Notes: a model not told the origin generated them from the letters alone. A stretch of DNA of 64,000 nt from GCA-2683825 sp965662355 (GCA_965662355.1 CBFIHP010000022.1:13491-77490); one strand, 5' to 3'; positions 10,711-20,523 are shown, counted from the first letter of the stretch. Program-made: numbers and translations.

Positions 10711-13700
10711 TCCTTCAGCCGCTGATAGATTTTGGCCCGCGAGATACCCAGCATTTCGGCGGCGCGACGCTTGTCGCCACCGGTCTGTTCGAGCGCATTG
10801 CGAATCGCCCTGCGTTCGAGCTCCAGGATAGGCACGACGCGCTTGTCGTCCATCTCGCTGAAGAGGGCGGCGGGGCTACTGACCAGGCTGGGGTCGTCGA
10901 TGTCACCATCACAGAGCACGCAAAGCCGAGAGATCTCGTTGCGCAGTTCACGCACGTTACCGGGCCAGTTGCGCCGTGCCAGCGAACTGAGGACCCGTTT
11001 CGAAATTCGACGCTTGGAACCACCGCGGACTTCCTCCTGGCGCAGGAAATGTTCGGCGAGGAGTTCTATGTCCTCGGGCCGATCGGCCAGGGACGGCATC
11101 TGCACGCGCAGGCCTTCGAGCCGATAGAAGAGGTCCTGGCGGAAGCGGCCCTCGCGTACCTCCTTCTCGAGATTCCTGTTTGTGGCCACGATCAGACGGA
11201 AGTCGACGACCCGCGTTTCTTCGTCGCCGATGCGTCGCACCTCGCTCGTTTCGAGCACGCGCAGAAACTTCGCTTGCAGATCCAGGGGCAGCTCGCCGAT
11301 CTCGTCGAGAAACAGCGCCCCCCCGGTCGCTTGCTCGAAGAGACCCGCACGGTTGCGATCGGCGCCGGTGAAGGCACCGCGGCGATAACCGAAGAGTTCC
11401 GATTCGATGAGGGACGAGGGAAGGGCCGCGCAGTTCTCCGAAACGAAGGGGCCGCGGGCTCGGGGCGATTGTTCGTGCAGGGAGTTGGCTGCGACTTCTT
11501 TGCCGGTGCCACTTTCGCCTGTGATCAGAACCGACATGTCGCTGCCCGCGCACTTGGCCAGAAGCTCCTGTACCTGGTGGATCGCGGGCGACTTGCCGAC
11601 GAGCCGACCGGGTTCCGAGGCCCCGGCTTCGCGCAACGCGCGTCGCGCGTTCTGGAGGTCGGTTTCCTTTTGAACGACGCGCCGTTCCAGCTCGCGGTTC
11701 AGGTTGCGAATCTCCTCCATGCGCTTGATCTGCTGGATCGCAACGGCGGCCTGGTTGGCCAGCAGCGCGCAGAGCTTCTCCGATCGTTCGTCAAAGGCCC
11801 CCTTGCGCAAGCGGTGATCCACGTAGATCGCTCCCCGGAGATCGGAGGAAATAGCGATTGGTACGCACAGGATCGAGCGTAGCTCCAGGGACACAACCGA
11901 GTTCTGCTGGGCCAGCATCGGATCGTCGACCGCGTTGCTGACGCGCAGCGGTTCCATACGCTCCAGCGTTTCGCGCACGACCGACCCGGAGATCTCGAAC
12001 TCGGGCTGGGCGATGTCACCGCGGCAAGAGTCGAGAGCCGTGTCGAAACGCAGTTCGCCATGTTCTTCGAGTACCAGGAAACCACGTTCGGCCCCGGTGA
12101 CGGACAGCGCATGCTCAACAATGATCCCGAGAAGCGAATCGAGATCCTGTTGTTGAACGAGCTGCTTGTTGATGTCCAGTAAGCGCAGGACTTCCATTTC
12201 GAACTCCTCGTCCGATTCGCGATCGTCGGAACGTAACGTAAAGTCGCCCGGCCAGGGGTCGGGCTCACCCAGCAACATGCCTCGGAAGCGCTCGACTTCC
12301 ACGGCGGTCAGACCACTGGTACAGCGGTCGAGATATTCTTCGGCTTTCGTCCGGCAAGCCTTGGCTTCACCCAGGTCGTCGTAGCGCGCCGCCAAGGCGA
12401 ACCAGAGTCGAGCCGCTCGATCATCGCGACCGCGTTGGCCGAGGAAGATCGCCAACTTGCGTGCGAGATTCACATCGAAGCGATTGACGTCCAAGATGTC
12501 GTAGACGCGCTCGTCGAGGGCGCTGAGGGACTCGTCCTCCGCCGGTAGGGGCGCCAGTTCGAGGGGCGTCGTCGTCAAGCGAGCCGACAGCTTGCGCGCC
12601 TCCCGCGCGAGCCGCTCTTGCTTGAGAGACTCCGATAGGGAAACGGACCGTTTCGCCAGGAGAACGGCGTCGTCGGGATTCTCGCGGATCCATGCGATGC
12701 GTGCTCGTGCCAGGAGAATACGCGGATCCACACTCTCGTCGTCGGCCGGTAGTTGATCGTTGCGCGTGTAGTCGCCGATGCGGTTGCGCATCTCGATGGA
12801 CTTGGACAGAAGCAGCGGTGCGTAACGGCGCTTCTGTGCTCCGGACATCACCGAGGCGGTGCTCTCCAGCGTTTCTATCGCGGCCCGTGCGTGTCCACGT
12901 TCGTAATAGAGCAAGGCAAGCATGCCGCGCGCCGTCCCGGCGCCTTCGTGATCGTTCAAGCGTTCGCGCATCTCCATGGCGGAGATGAGAAGTGGTTCGG
13001 CTTCTACCAGCTCGCCCAGATCGCGAAGCAAACCGCCGAGGGTCGCACGCGCGTGGGCGAGGCCTGTCGTTATGCCCGCGCGATCGTAGAGACTGATCGC
13101 CCTTTCGAACTCGTGGCGTGCGCGGGTTAGTGAACCACCGAGTCGTTCGATGATCGCGAGGTTGATGTGCAGCGCGGCTTCGAGTTGGACGTGTTTGTTT
13201 TCCTGGACCGCTTCGATCAGCTTTTCGGTCGATGTACGAGCTTCGTCCACGTGCCCCAGACGCAGTGCGCTCATGGCTTGCATCGAACGCGCGTACGTGC
13301 CGTGGCGGCTGCGCATTTCGCCCTTGGCGACGAGGCCTTCGGGGTCGAGGGCGTCGACGAGAACACAGACCTCTTCGTCCTTGCCTTGTGTGTGCAGGAT
13401 CTGGATGCGTCCGACCGTGGCTTCGACGCTGACCGAAGAATGCAGGGCGGTCGCGCTCTCGAAGGATTGCAAGGCCGCGTCGGTTTCGTGGCGAAGGGAT
13501 GCAACCAGGCCTCGAATCAGCTCAACCAAAGCCGCGTTGCGCGGGTTCTTCGCGAGTCGGGGCTCCTCGATTTCGTGCAAGGCCATTTCGGTTTGCCCGA
13601 TAGCGCACCAGGCCCGGGCGCGCTGGATGAGGGCTTGAGGAGCGGTCTCGATGAGATCGATATCGAGCGTTCGAGCGGCTTCCGCGAGACGGTCACCGAT

Positions 13701-15629
13701 TTCGAGTGCGGTTTCGGGGCGCCCGCGATCCAGGAGCGTTTCGAGTTCGGTCCGCAGGGCCTCGATGTGCTTGTCGTCAGGATGCGCGAGCCAGCGGTGC
13801 AGCGCGATGCACGCGGGCGTGCGCTCGTCCGCGACGGTCCGGGCATCGGAGGCCTCGGCCAGTGCCTCAGCGCGCAGGTCGTGCAATTCACGAATGCGTT
13901 CGCGATCCGCGCCGGTCGGCTCGAACTTCCGTTTGCGAGCGACCTCGCTCCGGCCGTCCTCGAGGAGGATGTCCAGCCATCCGGCCTGGCGGGTGGAGAG
14001 GAGTCGTTGTCCGAAGTTCGCATCGCCGAGCAGATGGCTCAGGTGTTTCGCATCGGCTCGACCCCCGCAGACGTCGATCGCGCGAACGAGGTCGGCCTCG
14101 CCCGAGCTCAGTGTGGATAGGGAAGTGCTCTCCGAGAGCAGTGCCGTCAGGTCGCCGATCTCGCCCGGCCGGATCCGATAGCCTTCTCCGGTCGAGAAGA
14201 TCCAGCCCGAGGCTTCGCAGTTGTGGAGCAGTTCGTCGAGGTGCGTCGCGGAGCCTTTGCTGGCGTCGGCCAGGCGCTGTGCCAGCTGTTCGTTGCGCTC
14301 GATGGGCTCGCCGCGGAAGTTGCGCTTGACGAAGCCCTGAATCCAGGCCAGCTCGACCTGCGGAACCGGGTTCTCTTTCAAGTCCGCCGAGATCGTGGGT
14401 TCCGAGCTGACGAAGAAGACGATCGGTTGTTCGCTCTCCTGTCTGCGTCGCACCAGATTGGCGGCTCGCTCGAGGGCCAGAAGGGCGCGCTTGCGCCACG
14501 GGTCGATGTCTTCAGCGAGAACGGCGATCCATTCCGCTCCAGCGTTGACGATGCCCTCGGCCCAGCGGTCCAGAGCGACGCCTCCCTGGATGTTTCTGAG
14601 CTCGACGCGTAGATCGATTCCGCGTAGGAGACGGCCGCGTAGGGCCGCGTAGAGCCGCAGGTGCGACCACAGGGGGCGCGGACTCTCGCCTTCGGGTAGT
14701 CGCGTCCAGATGGGCGGCTCGTCGTTCTCCTCGAGCGCATTCATCCACTCGGCCACCCAGGCCTCACGACCCTGGCCGACGGGCCAGCGCAGGCTGAGCA
14801 CGAGTTCTTCTTGATCGAGCTCGACGCCCAGACGATCCGCCAGCATCCGCCCGACGGATCCCGCGGAGTGCGGGCGGCGTCCCGGATCGCGGGCGGTCAG
14901 ACCGACGATCAGATCCCGCGACCACTCGGGCAGCTCTTCGGGGTCCGTGCCCGAGGCATCGAGGAACGAGCTCTCCGGGAAGCGTGCATAGAAATCCCGC
15001 GGCGAGGTGCGCACGTTGCACACGAGTCGATGGAGCATGGCCCCGAGCGCGAAGAGATCCGCCAGATGTGTCAATTCGAGCCCCATCAATTCCTCCGGCG
15101 AGAGGAAGAACAGCGACCCGCTGACGCCGCTTTCCGAGCGGCTGGAGCCCCGTTCCCGGGCGAGGCCGAAGTCCACGAGGACAGGGCGCTCGTCGGGTGT
15201 CACGATGACGTTCTCGGGCTTCAGATCCGCATGGATAAAGCCCCCGCGGTGAAGGTGGTCCAGGGCCGGCGTCAGGCGCGCGATCATGGAGCCGATCGCA
15301 GCCGGTGTGGGGGCGTTGCGGGACGCCCAGGTCGCCAGGTCGTGTCCCTCGACCCAGTCCCGGGCGATGAAGCGCCCCCCCCCGGGGAGTGCTCCGTGGT
15401 CGATCAGGCCCGCGATTCCGGGATGCTCGACCGCGGCGAGGACCGCCAGTTCGGCCAGGCCTTCGGCCGCCCCCTCGCTCTTGTCCAGGCGCAGCAAGAC
15501 AGATCGCTCCCCTGCAGCCTCGTTACGCGAGGCCCGGAGGACCCAGATTCCCGCGCGCTGGGAGAGCAGCGCCTCAGCGCGATATCCCGGCGGGAGGTTG
15601 GGTTGGATTGCGTCTAATTCTTGATCCAT
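10668..15629 (-). CDS. Giant regulator: kinase-like domain, ATPase-like region, TPR, GAF, sigma54 AAA+ and Fis-type HTH
   Basis: 1653 residues. Residues 15-275 form a Ser/Thr kinase fold with HADLKPEN (D135) and VDFGLA (D153). However, the glycine loop reads LLSQRAGIWV and the usual beta3 Lys is Arg (R47 in VLLRLD), so ATP binding is doubtful. About 290-510 resembles a degenerate STAND/AAA16-type ATPase without a Walker A. About 570-1100 is helical and TPR-like. About 1170-1310 is a GAF domain, then a coiled coil. About 1340-1595 is a complete sigma54 activator AAA+ domain: GESGTGKE, the sigma54-contacting GAFTGA, GGALFLDEIGE and RQDLFYRL. The last 55 residues carry a Fis/HTH_8 helix-turn-helix (AAEMLGISRAKIYQRLK). 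It should activate sigma54 promoters in response to a kinase/GAF-sensed signal. Start ATG at 15629. Confidence 0.9.
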   Translation of the reverse strand: MDQELDAIQPNLPPGYRAEALLSQRAGIWVLRASRNEAAGERSVLLRLDKSEGAAEGLAELAVLAAVEHPGIAGLIDHGALPGGGRFIARDWVEGHDLATWASRNAPTPAAIGSMIARLTPALDHLHRGGFIHADLKPENVIVTPDERPVLVDFGLARERGSSRSESGVSGSLFFLSPEELMGLELTHLADLFALGAMLHRLVCNVRTSPRDFYARFPESSFLDASGTDPEELPEWSRDLIVGLTARDPGRRPHSAGSVGRMLADRLGVELDQEELVLSLRWPVGQGREAWVAEWMNALEENDEPPIWTRLPEGESPRPLWSHLRLYAALRGRLLRGIDLRVELRNIQGGVALDRWAEGIVNAGAEWIAVLAEDIDPWRKRALLALERAANLVRRRQESEQPIVFFVSSEPTISADLKENPVPQVELAWIQGFVKRNFRGEPIERNEQLAQRLADASKGSATHLDELLHNCEASGWIFSTGEGYRIRPGEIGDLTALLSESTSLSTLSSGEADLVRAIDVCGGRADAKHLSHLLGDANFGQRLLSTRQAGWLDILLEDGRSEVARKRKFEPTGADRERIRELHDLRAEALAEASDARTVADERTPACIALHRWLAHPDDKHIEALRTELETLLDRGRPETALEIGDRLAEAARTLDIDLIETAPQALIQRARAWCAIGQTEMALHEIEEPRLAKNPRNAALVELIRGLVASLRHETDAALQSFESATALHSSVSVEATVGRIQILHTQGKDEEVCVLVDALDPEGLVAKGEMRSRHGTYARSMQAMSALRLGHVDEARTSTEKLIEAVQENKHVQLEAALHINLAIIERLGGSLTRARHEFERAISLYDRAGITTGLAHARATLGGLLRDLGELVEAEPLLISAMEMRERLNDHEGAGTARGMLALLYYERGHARAAIETLESTASVMSGAQKRRYAPLLLSKSIEMRNRIGDYTRNDQLPADDESVDPRILLARARIAWIRENPDDAVLLAKRSVSLSESLKQERLAREARKLSARLTTTPLELAPLPAEDESLSALDERVYDILDVNRFDVNLARKLAIFLGQRGRDDRAARLWFALAARYDDLGEAKACRTKAEEYLDRCTSGLTAVEVERFRGMLLGEPDPWPGDFTLRSDDRESDEEFEMEVLRLLDINKQLVQQQDLDSLLGIIVEHALSVTGAERGFLVLEEHGELRFDTALDSCRGDIAQPEFEISGSVVRETLERMEPLRVSNAVDDPMLAQQNSVVSLELRSILCVPIAISSDLRGAIYVDHRLRKGAFDERSEKLCALLANQAAVAIQQIKRMEEIRNLNRELERRVVQKETDLQNARRALREAGASEPGRLVGKSPAIHQVQELLAKCAGSDMSVLITGESGTGKEVAANSLHEQSPRARGPFVSENCAALPSSLIESELFGYRRGAFTGADRNRAGLFEQATGGALFLDEIGELPLDLQAKFLRVLETSEVRRIGDEETRVVDFRLIVATNRNLEKEVREGRFRQDLFYRLEGLRVQMPSLADRPEDIELLAEHFLRQEEVRGGSKRRISKRVLSSLARRNWPGNVRELRNEISRLCVLCDGDIDDPSLVSSPAALFSEMDDKRVVPILELERRAIRNALEQTGGDKRRAAEMLGISRAKIYQRLKEWRDEDENAPGDLP

Positions 15630-15760
15630 GGAATGGACGAGATTATCTAGAAATTGGAGTATAGTCTGATTGTTGGATCAAGGGGGGGTTCGTAGGCCTC
15701 TTCGTAGTTGTGCGCAGGATGTTGCAATTTGAATTCCGCGCTGGGACCCGCTGCCGGCTT

Positions 15761-15766
15761 TATAAT
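15761..15766 (+). promoter_or_regulatory. Possible -10 box TATAAT
   Basis: A perfect TATAAT lies 91 bp upstream of the ATG at 15857, in the 227-bp divergent spacer between the giant regulator and the exported propeller-like gene. No good -35 hexamer sits 16-18 bp upstream (TTGAAT at 15729-15734 is 26 bp away), so this is tentative. Confidence 0.28.
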
Positions 15767-15856
15767 GGCGAGGAAAGAAATTCCGAGTGGTGGGGATTCC
15801 CCGGAACAGGTCTTGCGCATTCCGCGTGCCAACCCCCTTCTCGCGGTAGGTGATCG

Positions 15857-17614
15857 ATGATACGACTCCGAGCTCTCACTCCTCTACTTCTGGCCCTCTC
15901 CATCGCCTCTTCAGCCGAGGTGACGATCTTCGTTGGCGCGGCCGGAGCTCCCGGCAACGTCTGGATCCTGAACGAAGTCCAGACCCTGCCGCCGACGATT
16001 CTCCCCGAGCTGACGGGGATCCAGCTGCTCGCACTCGACGTCGTCGGTCGCACGCAGCTCAACAACTTGCGGCAGGATGCACCCCACCTTCTGACGGTCC
16101 CCGGTGGGTCCCGGGTGGTTCTGCCCTCGGGACGCAGCCTCTACCGCTACAGCCGCGCCCTCCCGGCCGGCGGCGTGCAATACGGTTATTTCAGCGTCGA
16201 GGAGACCGGACGCGCGCGCCCCCTGGGCGAGCTGCCGGGTACCGGTCCTGGGCGGGACATGGACCCGCTCGTCGGGCGCCTGGCCCTGTCGCCGAGTGCC
16301 GACTCCGTCCTGCTCGCGACGCGGATGGCGAGTGGGGGACAGCTCTACGAGTTGAACCTGAACACCGGTATCTGGACGCTTCGGACGGCAACCCTGCCGG
16401 CGCAGCGCTATCAGCTCGACGGCTTGTGCTTGACCGCGTCCTTCGGAGCGGCTCTGACCAACGGCGGCCTGGTGCGCTTCGACCGGACGCACGACGCCCA
16501 GGCGACGCAGGTGAGCTTCGCCGGCGTTGCTCCCGCCTGGATCGGCGGCGAGATCGTGTGCTCGGCCAATGGCTCGACGATCGCCTTTTCCGCGGGCGAC
16601 AGTTCCACCAGGGCCTTCGTGTACGTTGCCCACGCGACCGGAGATGCGACGCGCATTTCCAATTCGCCCCAGCAGATCGTCGACGCAGGCTTCCTGCCCG
16701 GCACGGCCGCGGGACCTCGCATGGCTCTTTCGCCCGATGGCAAGATCGCAGCCTGGGTTGTTCAGCAGGCCGATTCGCGCGAGGTCTTTGTCGTGAACAC
16801 CGGTGCTCCGACTCCCACGGATGTCCATGTGACCCGTGGCCAGAACTTCGAAGACACCCTGAACGACTCGGGCGTCATCGCCTTCGTTTCCCTCGAAGAG
16901 CTGGTGCTGGTGGCCGGCGAATCCGATGGCGAGGCGCTTCCCGGGATCGAGGAGGCCGAGATCTTCTCCGTGGACTTCTCCGATTCGACCTCCGACCCCA
17001 CCGTTGCCAACCTGTCGCAGACCTTGAGCAGCACCCAGCCGCCCTTCAATTACGGTCGACTCACGACCGAGGACGGAATCTTCATGCTCAGCACGGGGGA
17101 AATCCTGGCTCACGATCCTGGCGACGCCCTGGTGGCGGGCACCATCATCTCCGTCTCCAGTGCGGGGCCGCAGACCCTCTTCCAGCAGGCATATCAGCTC
17201 GAATGGGCGGAAAACGTGGGTGCACACACTCTCGTGAAGGTGCAGCTCTCGGAAAGTGGTCCCTCGAATCTCCTCGATGTGGATCCGAATGGATCGGTGT
17301 CGGTGGCGACGGCTCCCGAGCTCCATCTTTCGCGCCACGCTGTGCGAACCCAGAACGGTTGGTTGGCCGCGGTGCTGACCGATAGTGCCGGGGGCGAGTA
17401 TCTGGGCCGCGTCGGTAGTGCTGGACAGGGCGGAACGCTGCTCGTTCCCTACGCGGCGGAGTATGGCCCCACGGTAGGCTTCACGCCCCTTGGCTCGGTC
17501 GTGGCGTCTCTCACGATGCAGAACGGTGCGCTGTTTCTCGTCTGGCCGGAGAGTGGCCCGCCCCGGCCCCTGTGGCCGAGCACGCTGCCGGGCTTCGTCT
17601 TACCGTCGAACTGA
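15857..17614 (+). CDS. Secreted beta-propeller-like protein of unknown function
   Basis: 585 residues beginning with a signal peptide (MIRLRALTPLLLALSIASSAE). The mature part is beta-rich, with repeated blades of the type LALSPSADSVLLAT, SANGSTIAFSAGD and ALSPDGKIAAWVV, reminiscent of TolB/WD40-like propellers. No catalytic motif or cysteine pattern was recognised. Likely periplasmic or extracellular. It diverges from the large regulator gene and is followed 60 bp later by the VKOR fusion on the same strand. Confidence 0.68.
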   Translation: MIRLRALTPLLLALSIASSAEVTIFVGAAGAPGNVWILNEVQTLPPTILPELTGIQLLALDVVGRTQLNNLRQDAPHLLTVPGGSRVVLPSGRSLYRYSRALPAGGVQYGYFSVEETGRARPLGELPGTGPGRDMDPLVGRLALSPSADSVLLATRMASGGQLYELNLNTGIWTLRTATLPAQRYQLDGLCLTASFGAALTNGGLVRFDRTHDAQATQVSFAGVAPAWIGGEIVCSANGSTIAFSAGDSSTRAFVYVAHATGDATRISNSPQQIVDAGFLPGTAAGPRMALSPDGKIAAWVVQQADSREVFVVNTGAPTPTDVHVTRGQNFEDTLNDSGVIAFVSLEELVLVAGESDGEALPGIEEAEIFSVDFSDSTSDPTVANLSQTLSSTQPPFNYGRLTTEDGIFMLSTGEILAHDPGDALVAGTIISVSSAGPQTLFQQAYQLEWAENVGAHTLVKVQLSESGPSNLLDVDPNGSVSVATAPELHLSRHAVRTQNGWLAAVLTDSAGGEYLGRVGSAGQGGTLLVPYAAEYGPTVGFTPLGSVVASLTMQNGALFLVWPESGPPRPLWPSTLPGFVLPSN

Positions 17615-17674
17615 TAGGGCCGCGGCTTTCACGCCGATAGGCATTAAGCGATCCTCTCGTTCCAGAGGTTGTTC

Positions 17675-19405
17675 GTGTCGAAAGAGCCCATTCGTTCCTA
17701 TCTCCCGGCGGTAGCGCTGCTCCTCATTGCCTGGGGAGCTTCCCTTGCGCTGTCCCTCGATCACCTGGGCACAGCGCGACTTGTCGGTTGTGGGATCGAC
17801 AGTGGGTGTGCACGCGCTCTCGGCAGTCGGCTGGGTCACGTAGCAACCTGGCCAACGGCCTTCGTGGGGCTCGCGTTTTTCAGCGGCCTGCTTGCGGCCT
17901 GGGTCGGAACACGCGGGCGTATGTCTCGGGAGGTGCTCTGGCTCGAGAGGCTGGCCGCAATCGGGTCGCTCTTGTTCACGGCCGAGATGCTGCGCGGAGG
18001 TTACCTGTGCCCCTATTGTCTCAGTGTGCATGGGGCCAATCTCCTTTTCTGGGCTTTCTGCGAGCGGCGTCCGACATCCACCTCGCGTGCCTTGCCCTTG
18101 TTCACGCTCATCTTCGTCGTGATGAGTGTCGCGCTCTTTTTCGCCAAGGAACAATCCGACGAGAAGGCAGCGCAACGTGAAGAGGACGAACGCACGGAAC
18201 TGACGGAGAATCCTCCGGTCGAGAATGGCGTGCGGTTCACGGGGCGCTATTTGCAAGGCGCGCGGGGGGCCAAGGTGCGCTTGGTCGTCTTCTCCGACTT
18301 TCAGTGCGAAGATTGTCTGCGTGTCGACCACGAAATCCGCGGACTCCTTCAGGAGCGCGACGACGTGTCGTTGTCAATCAAGCACTTCCCCATCTCGACC
18401 GACTGCAACGAGAAGGCCCGCAGGCAAAAGAAGAACCTCCACCCCAACGCCTGCTGGGCGGCCCGAGCCGCGGAGGCCGGTGGCACGCTGGGGGGCGACG
18501 ACGGCTTCCAGCGCATGCACGAATGGCTGTTTGCCAGGGGTGGGACCTTTACCGAGGAGGAATTGAAGCCCGAGCTCGGGAAGCTCGGGTTCGAAGTCCA
18601 GCCCTTCCTCGCGGCGCTTCACTCGCCCGCCACCGAAGCCTTGATCCAGGGTGACATACGCGAGGCCCTCGGCCTGGGGCTGTCGATCACGCCCATGATC
18701 TTCCTCAATGGACGCGAGTTTCAGAACTGGCAACGACCCGGTGCTTTGAAGAGCGCCGTCGAGGCGCTGGCCAGGCAAGCACCGACCCCCGACGTCGTTC
18801 CCGTTGGGGCCTTCGAGCGCTTTCTGGGCGAATGGCGCGCTCGGCCGCGCGGCAATGTGCCGGCCCCTGGGCGCGGAGCCGAACCCGGCAAGTCATCGAA
18901 GATCGAGGTCGTTCTGTGGGGCGACTACTTCGACACGAACACACGTGAGCTCGACCGCAGGATGCGCCGTGCTGTCGCTGCCAGCGGCGGTGGGGCGACG
19001 TACTCCTACCGCTACTTTCCGCTCGACAAGTCGTGCAACAAAGCTCTACCGCGCACGATGCACGTCGGCGGATGCCTCGCCGCGCGTGCCGCCGAGACGG
19101 CCTACCAGACGGCCGGTATCGCGGGCTTCGAGTCCATGCACGACTATCTGATGCGTTTCGGCGGGCGCCTGAGGCAGGAGCTTGTCATCCAGCAAGCGAG
19201 CGAGTTGGGGCTGCCGCACGACTTCAGGTTGACCCTCACTTCGGCCGCGGTACAGAGCGCCGTGTCGAAGGACATCGAAAACGCGCGCCGTATCAAGCTC
19301 CACTCGGTGCCCCTGCTCTTCATCGATGGGCGCCAGGTGGCACGCTGGAGTCTCGAGGGGGCCGCGGTGCCGGAAGCGATTCTCGCCGAGGCCCTCGGCA
19401 ACTGA
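17675..19405 (+). CDS. VKOR-DsbA-DsbA-like fusion, disulfide-forming membrane protein
   Basis: 576 residues from GTG at 17675. AGAGG at 17664-17668 sits 6 nt before it, which favours GTG over the TTG at 17669. The N-terminal 160 residues are a vitamin K epoxide reductase-like four-helix membrane domain with loop cysteines C39/C45 (CGIDSGC) and active-site CPYC at 112-115. A periplasmic thioredoxin/DsbA-like domain follows with CEDC at 211-214 and a cis-Pro region ITPMIFLNG. A second DsbA-like domain (from about 410) begins IEVVLWGDYFDTNTREL, where the CxxC is absent, yet keeps the helical insertion and VPLLFIDG. VKOR should reoxidise the first DsbA domain using quinone. The second domain may bind substrate without catalysis. 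Confidence 0.85.
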   Translation: MSKEPIRSYLPAVALLLIAWGASLALSLDHLGTARLVGCGIDSGCARALGSRLGHVATWPTAFVGLAFFSGLLAAWVGTRGRMSREVLWLERLAAIGSLLFTAEMLRGGYLCPYCLSVHGANLLFWAFCERRPTSTSRALPLFTLIFVVMSVALFFAKEQSDEKAAQREEDERTELTENPPVENGVRFTGRYLQGARGAKVRLVVFSDFQCEDCLRVDHEIRGLLQERDDVSLSIKHFPISTDCNEKARRQKKNLHPNACWAARAAEAGGTLGGDDGFQRMHEWLFARGGTFTEEELKPELGKLGFEVQPFLAALHSPATEALIQGDIREALGLGLSITPMIFLNGREFQNWQRPGALKSAVEALARQAPTPDVVPVGAFERFLGEWRARPRGNVPAPGRGAEPGKSSKIEVVLWGDYFDTNTRELDRRMRRAVAASGGGATYSYRYFPLDKSCNKALPRTMHVGGCLAARAAETAYQTAGIAGFESMHDYLMRFGGRLRQELVIQQASELGLPHDFRLTLTSAAVQSAVSKDIENARRIKLHSVPLLFIDGRQVARWSLEGAAVPEAILAEALGN

Positions 19406-19423
19406 GGCTCTCCTCTGGCATGG

Positions 19424-20446
19424 GTGGATTCACCCTGGCCCTTGCGGCATGCTCCCCGAGTGATCCTGCCGCATCTCATCCAGCTGGGCGTCGGCCGTGT
19501 GTTGCTCTCTCTGACGCCGCCCGGGCGGCTTGGAGGGCACCGGCCGATCGAATTGCCGGGGACGCTCGGTGCCAGCTATCTCCTCGGAGAGCTCGTCTTC
19601 TCCGTGCAGGGGCAGTTTCTCGCGAGCTGGGGCCGAGCCGAGTTCGGTTGGCAGCTGGCTCCCTGGGTGGTCTTGCTACTCCTGCGCCTGGCGACGCTAC
19701 CAGCGTACTACGTGGCCGGCGCGGAGCCGCGTCACGAGGAACGTGACGGGGGCTTCTGGGCGCTCGTTGCGATCGGTATCGGACTAGGGCTGTGGCTACG
19801 CCCCGAGCCGCGACTCGTCTCCTTCGTGTTCGTTGTCTCCCATCTTCTGTGGCAGGCGCGCCGCAAGCCGATCGGACGTGCGGCGCTCATGGTTGTTTGC
19901 CTGGGAGTGTCGACGTGGCTGACGGGTCTCGAGGGCGTCGATGTCGCGGGAATATTCACCGCCCTCGGGGCGGGTTTCCTCATTCCGTGGGTGCGTCGTA
20001 ACGACCTGCGAGGGGGCATGCTGGCTGGACTCTTCTTTCTCGCCGCCGGGGTGGCCAGAGGTCACTGGTTGACGACGCTCCTCGGAGCCCTGGCGCTGGC
20101 CGGCGTCTCCTACGGACCCCAGTGGCGCTACCTCGCCAAAGTCTTGACACTGACCACGGTGATTGCCGTTGCGTGCATGCTCGCCGGGTCTAGCGACACT
20201 TCGAGTTCCACGCTTGCATGGCTGCAAGGGCACTACCTGGTTGGGCTGGTCGCGGTGTTGAGCGCGGGGCGGTGGGCGCGGGCGAAGAACTGGAGCGTGG
20301 GGGAGATCGAGGAGCCGCTTCGGGAGGGTGTAGGGATCGCGGGGCTCCTGTGCGCCTTGGCCTTGGTTGGTTCGGGGTCGCTCTGGCCGTTGGTGGTTGT
20401 CTGGGTTGGGGTGAGCTTCCTGCCGCGCGAGCGCTTGGCCCCGTGA
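19424..20446 (+). CDS. Polytopic membrane protein of unknown function
   Basis: 340 residues with about 8-9 hydrophobic segments, for example WVVLLLLRLATLPAYYVAG, FWALVAIGIGLGLWL, GMLAGLFFLAAGVARGHW and VGIAGLLCALALVGSGSLW. No catalytic motif was recognised. The GTG at 19424 gives the longest form. GTG at 19460 (MILPHLIQLG) would begin directly at the first amphipathic stretch and is possible; neither has a clear ribosome binding site. It lies 18 bp after the VKOR fusion on the same strand, so the two may be co-expressed. Confidence 0.6.
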   Translation: MDSPWPLRHAPRVILPHLIQLGVGRVLLSLTPPGRLGGHRPIELPGTLGASYLLGELVFSVQGQFLASWGRAEFGWQLAPWVVLLLLRLATLPAYYVAGAEPRHEERDGGFWALVAIGIGLGLWLRPEPRLVSFVFVVSHLLWQARRKPIGRAALMVVCLGVSTWLTGLEGVDVAGIFTALGAGFLIPWVRRNDLRGGMLAGLFFLAAGVARGHWLTTLLGALALAGVSYGPQWRYLAKVLTLTTVIAVACMLAGSSDTSSSTLAWLQGHYLVGLVAVLSAGRWARAKNWSVGEIEEPLREGVGIAGLLCALALVGSGSLWPLVVVWVGVSFLPRERLAP

Positions 20447-20467
20447 TCGTGGCTTGCGCTTAAAACA

Positions 20468-20500
20468 CGAGGGGCCGGGATGAAACATCCCGGCCCCTCG
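20468..20500 (-). terminator. Strong intrinsic terminator of the repeat-bearing secreted protein gene
   Basis: A perfect 15-bp stem (20468-20482 with 20486-20500) closes a 3-nt loop. On the minus strand the 3' side is followed by GTGTTTT, giving a short U tract, 24 nt after the stop codon at 20524. On the plus strand no T tract follows, although the hairpin also lies just after the convergent membrane protein gene. Confidence 0.82.
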
Positions 20501-20523
20501 GAGGTCAGCTAGTGGGTGGCCGA

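Noticed and set aside
15742..15755. TGGGACCCGCTGCC as a sigma54 promoter before the propeller-like gene.
   Set aside because: The GG to GC spacing is one base short of the -24/-12 rule and the TTGC is incomplete.
19420..19746. Lipoprotein-like start MGGFTLALAACSP in another frame.
   Set aside because: It overlaps the hydrophobic membrane protein, soon becomes Arg/Ala-rich and has the look of a shadow frame in GC-rich DNA.
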